Part shown: positions 6,917-9,687 of the stretch, in pieces
Position numbering within the stretch: the first letter of the stretch is position 1
Layout of the letters: every line of letters begins with the position of its first letter
NCBI GenBank assembly: GCA_003235605.1
Contig: QJVU01000481.1
Span: forward strand, 1 to 9,687
Length of the DNA: 9,687 bases
From: Planctomycetota bacterium
GTDB taxonomy: Bacteria > Planctomycetota > UBA1135 > UBA2386
Reading direction: 5' to 3'
Position numbers and translations under genes: made by a program
Notes under the pieces: generated by a model
Databases searched by the model: none
The model's input: only the letters and a program-made list of their open reading frames with translations
Told to the model about the DNA's origin: nothing

Positions 6917-8716
6917 CTACGCAACCCCCCTTGGTCCGGCCTTGGCCAGCATCAGCCTGTCCAGCGAACCCACGGAGTCCGGGGCCGCGAAGGCCACGAT
7001 CCGACCCTTGTCGATCACGAGCACTTTGTCGCAGAGCTGCAGGGTGCTGGGGCGGTGGGCGATGATGAACGTCGTGCGGCCCTTCATCAGGCGCTCCGAG
7101 GCTTCCAGGATCTGGGCTTCCGTGCCCATGTCCACCGAGCTGGTGGGCTCGTCCAGAAGCAGGATTGGTGCATCCTTCAGGAATGCCCGCGCCAGCGAGA
7201 TGCGCTGGCGCTCGCCACCGGACATGCGCATGCCGCGCTCGCCGACGATGGTGTCGTAGCCGTCCGCGGTGGCCATGATGAAGTCGTGGGCGTTGGCCAG
7301 CTTGGCGGCCGCGGTGGTCTGCTCCATGGTGGCACCGGGCTGGGCGTAGTTGATGTTCTGGGCGATGCTCTTGCGGAACAGCACCGGCTCCTGCAGCACC
7401 ACCGCAAACTGCTTGCGCAGGTCCGGAAGCTTGATGTCCCTGAGGTCGGTGCCATCCAGGAGGATGGCCCCGCTCGTCGGGTCGTACAACCTCGTCAACA
7501 GGCTCATCAACGTGGTCTTGCCCGCGCCGGTGGCCCCTGCGATGCCGATACACGTGCCGGGCTCGACCTGCAGGCTGATGTCCTGAAGCACCCTCTTCGC
7601 GGGTTCGTACTCGAACGCGACGTTCCGGAAGGTGATCGCACCCTTTGCCCGTTGAAGGCTCCGGGCATTGGGCCGCTCTTGCACCTCCGGTGCCTTGTCC
7701 AGCAGCTTCAGCACCCGCTCGGCGCTGGCAAGGCCGGACTGCAGCCCGGCGATGGTGCCGACCAGTTGTTGCAGCGGCGAGTAGAACTGCACCGTCAGTA
7801 CCGCCACCGCAGCCAGCTGGCCCAGGCTGAGCGAGTTGCTGCTGAGTTGCCAGGCTCCGACCACCATGAACATGGCGCTGCCGAGGGCGGTGAGCAGGCC
7901 GTTGAACGTGTTGAACCAGTGTTGGGTCTTGGTGACCTTGATCCGAGCCGCCATCCCGCGCTGCGCGATGCCTTGCAACCGGTCCGTTTCGAGGTCTTCC
8001 TTGCCGAAGGCCTTGATCACCCGCATCGCACCGAACACCTCCTGCAGCACGGACAGTGCCTGGCTGTCCAGCTCCTTGATGTCGTGCCACTGCCGTCGCA
8101 GGCTCTTGCCGAAAGGCCAGGAGATCAGCAGCATCACCGGAGCCACCGTCACAGCCACCAGGGCCAGCTTCCAGCTCAGCGTCAGGATGATCCCGCCGAT
8201 CACCAGGAGCAGGACCAGGCTCTGCAGCATCGGGATCATCCCGTCCAGGAGGATTGCCGGGATGACGGCCGTGTCCATGAGAACGCGGAAGGTGGCCTCG
8301 GACGGCCCCTTCTCGTCGTGGTAGGAGAGCGAGAGTCGCTCGACGTGGCCGAACAACCGCGTGCGAAAACCCAGCACCAGCTTCTCCTTGGTGCGGACTC
8401 TCAGCAGTCCCTTGGCGAAGGCGAGGGCCTGGGTGAGCAGTGCCGCCAGCAGCAACAAAGCCACCGCGACGACGAGGGGTCCCGGCTTGTCCGCAGCGGA
8501 CCGGGGCAACACTGCAGCCAGGAGCTCGGGCAGGGGTCTGCTCGCCACCTGGCAGTCGATGAAGATCATCATGGCCAGAGGCGTCAGGACAGCCAGCGGC
8601 GCGGCAAGAGCGCCCAGGCACGCAATGCCGGTGAAGTTCCACCGGCAGCCTCGCACCTCCCGCAAGATGTGCCGGAAGATGTTCCAGCCGGAAAGATGAA
8701 TCCTCTCGTCTACCAC
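6917..8716 (-). CDS. ABC exporter half-transporter (MsbA/PglK type)
   Basis: A 599-residue protein with a fused membrane domain and ATPase, acting as a dimer in the inner membrane. Residues about 25-325 are the type I exporter membrane domain with hydrophobic segments (IACLGALAAPLAVLTPLA, VVAVALLLLAALLTQ, SLVLLLVIGGIILTL, LALVAVTVAPVMLLI, ALGSAMFMVVGAW) and the coupling-region phrase FGAMRVIKAFGKE. The ATPase has Walker A GATGAGKTT (394-402), Q-loop VVLQEP (Q442), signature MSGGE (498-502, in place of LSGGQ), Walker B ILLLDEP with D-loop SSVD (518-529) and H-loop AHRP (H554). All catalytic residues are intact. Its neighbours suggest export of a glycan or lipid-linked glycan, though the family also moves lipids and peptides. 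The start GTG 8716 has GGGAG 10 bases upstream and overlaps the acetyltransferase end by 7 bases; the frame further upstream lies inside that gene and is not protein-like. Confidence 0.92.
   Translation of the reverse strand: MVDERIHLSGWNIFRHILREVRGCRWNFTGIACLGALAAPLAVLTPLAMMIFIDCQVASRPLPELLAAVLPRSAADKPGPLVVAVALLLLAALLTQALAFAKGLLRVRTKEKLVLGFRTRLFGHVERLSLSYHDEKGPSEATFRVLMDTAVIPAILLDGMIPMLQSLVLLLVIGGIILTLSWKLALVAVTVAPVMLLISWPFGKSLRRQWHDIKELDSQALSVLQEVFGAMRVIKAFGKEDLETDRLQGIAQRGMAARIKVTKTQHWFNTFNGLLTALGSAMFMVVGAWQLSSNSLSLGQLAAVAVLTVQFYSPLQQLVGTIAGLQSGLASAERVLKLLDKAPEVQERPNARSLQRAKGAITFRNVAFEYEPAKRVLQDISLQVEPGTCIGIAGATGAGKTTLMSLLTRLYDPTSGAILLDGTDLRDIKLPDLRKQFAVVLQEPVLFRKSIAQNINYAQPGATMEQTTAAAKLANAHDFIMATADGYDTIVGERGMRMSGGERQRISLARAFLKDAPILLLDEPTSSVDMGTEAQILEASERLMKGRTTFIIAHRPSTLQLCDKVLVIDKGRIVAFAAPDSVGSLDRLMLAKAGPRGVA
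6925..6930 (-). promoter_or_regulatory. G-rich Shine-Dalgarno deciding the GTG start at 6915
   Basis: AAGGGGGG on the minus strand, ending 9 bases before GTG 6915 and directly against TTG 6924. The spacing fits only the GTG, giving a protein that begins MKICLAP. Confidence 0.55.
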
Positions 8717-9648
8717 CAGTCTACGTCTCCCATGGTGTAGTAGAGCTCTCGCTGCAGGGTCTCGGTGTCGACGATGGAGTGCTTGCGGAAGTGGTAGACG
8801 TGGGTGCCGGTCTCCCGCATGTCGGAGAAGCTCTCGGGAGCCACGCGTGCGGGCAGCCACGTGATGAGCGGCCGCTCCAGCCGGTCGGCCAGGACTCCCA
8901 GTGCCGGACGGATCAGGTTCTCGGGCATCAGCAGGTCCACGACGGCAACCTCCTTCCGATGACCGTCGTTGCCGATCACCATCCAGCCGACGGGCTGGCC
9001 TTCCCGGTGCAGACCAAACAGTCGGTAGCGGAAGACCGGATGGCCTCCGTACCGCCAGGAGAGGTACCCCACGTCCCGGACGAGACCGATCTCGATCCTG
9101 GACCGTTCACGTACCCAGATCTCGTCAATGCTCTGTGCGCGCCAGTCCCAGTCCTGGATCTCGAGGTCATGGATGTCGAGGCCGGGGGACGCTTCACCCG
9201 GATGCACCCGGCGAGTCACGGCCTTCTCGACGAGCCCGCCAAGGCCGCTGCGGCGGAACCCCAGGAACGCCCGGTGGTCCGAGAAGCCGTAGATCAGGTA
9301 CTCGGGGTGGCTGCCGCCCAGGTCCCGAAGCACCGACTGCAGACCGAGGGAAAAGTAGTCATGCTTCCGGCGGTACTTCGGATGCACCATGAAGTCTGCG
9401 AACTGGAAGAAGGGCATTTGCTGGCCACGGAGCCACCCGCGGAGGGGCACGCACCCGAAGTAGCCGATCACCTTTCGGTCGCAGACACCTACCCAGCAGT
9501 AATGCCTGCTGGTCCATGGCGGCCTGTACTTCCACGCCCACATCACCGGCGTAACGGTCTGACCGAACCCCGTCTCGAAAAGGTCGACGAGATCCGCGCG
9601 GTCGGCCAGGGGCTGCATCGGTCGCGCCTGCAGTTCCGACGCGGTCAT
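8710..9648 (-). CDS. GNAT-family acetyl/acyltransferase
   Basis: A 312-residue soluble protein. The N-terminal half reads as a GNAT fold: DRADLVDLFETGFGQ, then VMWAWKYRPPW (35-45, common at the start of this subfamily), the strand HYCWVGVCDRKVIGYFG, and motif A FADFMVHPKYRRKHDYFSLGLQSVL (83-107), where acetyl-CoA phosphate normally binds. The loop is degenerate: the usual R/Q-x-x-G-x-G/A is RRKHDYF. The C-terminal half contains YLSWRYGGHPVFRYRLFGL (195-213) and ends YYTMGDVDWW; a similar tail is one I associate with GNAT proteins in exopolysaccharide clusters. It may acylate a sugar or a precursor; the acceptor is not determinable. ATG 9648 has GGAGG 8 bases upstream and overlaps the TGA of a preceding frame. 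The end overlaps the ABC exporter start. Confidence 0.8.
   Translation of the reverse strand: MTASELQARPMQPLADRADLVDLFETGFGQTVTPVMWAWKYRPPWTSRHYCWVGVCDRKVIGYFGCVPLRGWLRGQQMPFFQFADFMVHPKYRRKHDYFSLGLQSVLRDLGGSHPEYLIYGFSDHRAFLGFRRSGLGGLVEKAVTRRVHPGEASPGLDIHDLEIQDWDWRAQSIDEIWVRERSRIEIGLVRDVGYLSWRYGGHPVFRYRLFGLHREGQPVGWMVIGNDGHRKEVAVVDLLMPENLIRPALGVLADRLERPLITWLPARVAPESFSDMRETGTHVYHFRKHSIVDTETLQRELYYTMGDVDWW
8727..8731 (-). promoter_or_regulatory. probable Shine-Dalgarno of the ABC exporter gene
   Basis: GGGAG on the minus strand, 10 bases before GTG 8716 and inside the end of the acetyltransferase gene. Spacing is at the long end; the start remains less sure than the others. Confidence 0.45.
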
Positions 9649-9687
9649 GCCTGAAACCTCCGGAAAGCGACGACGGCATTGAGACCG
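9645..9687 (-). CDS. 3' end of an upstream gene, partial
   Basis: The last 13 codons of a probable gene that enters from beyond the window, reading GLNAVVAFRRFQA and a TGA. The TGA forms an ATGA overlap with the acetyltransferase start, the same junction as two others in this operon, which is the main reason to believe it. The peptide is too short to identify. Confidence 0.45.
   Translation of the reverse strand, partial: GLNAVVAFRRFQA
9657..9661 (-). promoter_or_regulatory. Shine-Dalgarno of the acetyltransferase gene
   Basis: GGAGG on the minus strand with 8 bases to ATG 9648. It lies within the last codons of the probable upstream gene. Confidence 0.75.

Noticed and set aside
6912..8642. 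Minus-strand frame of 576 codons overlapping the ABC exporter in another frame
   Set aside because: It overlaps the transporter completely and its Arg/Gly/Pro/His-rich sequence has no domain pattern.
6884..8740. Plus-strand open frame of 618 codons opposite the ABC exporter
   Set aside because: It is the exact antisense of a fully conserved transporter. The peptide is rich in Gln, His, Arg and Gly with no recognisable fold, as expected for a GC-rich shadow frame.
8717..8860. 48-residue N-terminal extension of the ABC exporter
   Set aside because: It lies inside the acetyltransferase gene and is an Arg/His-rich sequence unlike the start of exporters.

Overview
The window is dense, high-GC bacterial DNA. 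All seven complete genes I can support lie on the minus strand and form one gapless cluster. Read in transcription order (high to low coordinates), it starts with the last 13 codons of an unidentified gene (9645-9687). Then come a GNAT-type acetyltransferase (8710-9648), an ABC exporter half-transporter with fused membrane and ATPase domains (6917-8716), a CgeB-like glycosyltransferase (5731-6915), a CE4 polysaccharide deacetylase (5028-5738), a second related glycosyltransferase (3853-5031), a secreted Kelch-repeat protein (2306-3856), and a secreted YVTN-type beta-propeller with two c-type heme sites (88-2292). I found no RNA gene, insertion sequence, CRISPR array, convincing promoter or terminator.

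Gene junctions are extremely tight. Three are ATGA overlaps of 4 bases (9645-9648, 5028-5031, 3853-3856), two are overlaps of 7-8 bases, one gap is 1 base and one is 13 bases. This strongly suggests one polycistronic, translationally coupled operon whose promoter lies beyond base 9687. Several starts had to be moved from the longest reading frame using Shine-Dalgarno spacing: GTG at 8716, GTG at 6915, ATG at 5738 and ATG at 2292.

The first five complete genes look like a glycan assembly and export module: two glycosyltransferases, a deacetylase, an acyl/acetyltransferase and an ABC exporter. The last two genes encode exported beta-propeller proteins: a seven-unit Kelch protein and a diheme cytochrome with a PFHWRGDR motif. 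The joining of a glycan module to an extracytoplasmic diheme propeller and a Kelch protein in one message is the most unusual feature here. It suggests a surface or extracellular polysaccharide with associated secreted propeller proteins, but no biochemical link between them can be read from the sequence.

Host: a high-GC Gram-negative-type bacterium. The propeller-cytochrome family and the phrase FPLPND in the Kelch protein's N-terminal domain recall secreted proteins of Planctomycetota and Myxococcota. That assignment rests on memory of the families and is tentative.
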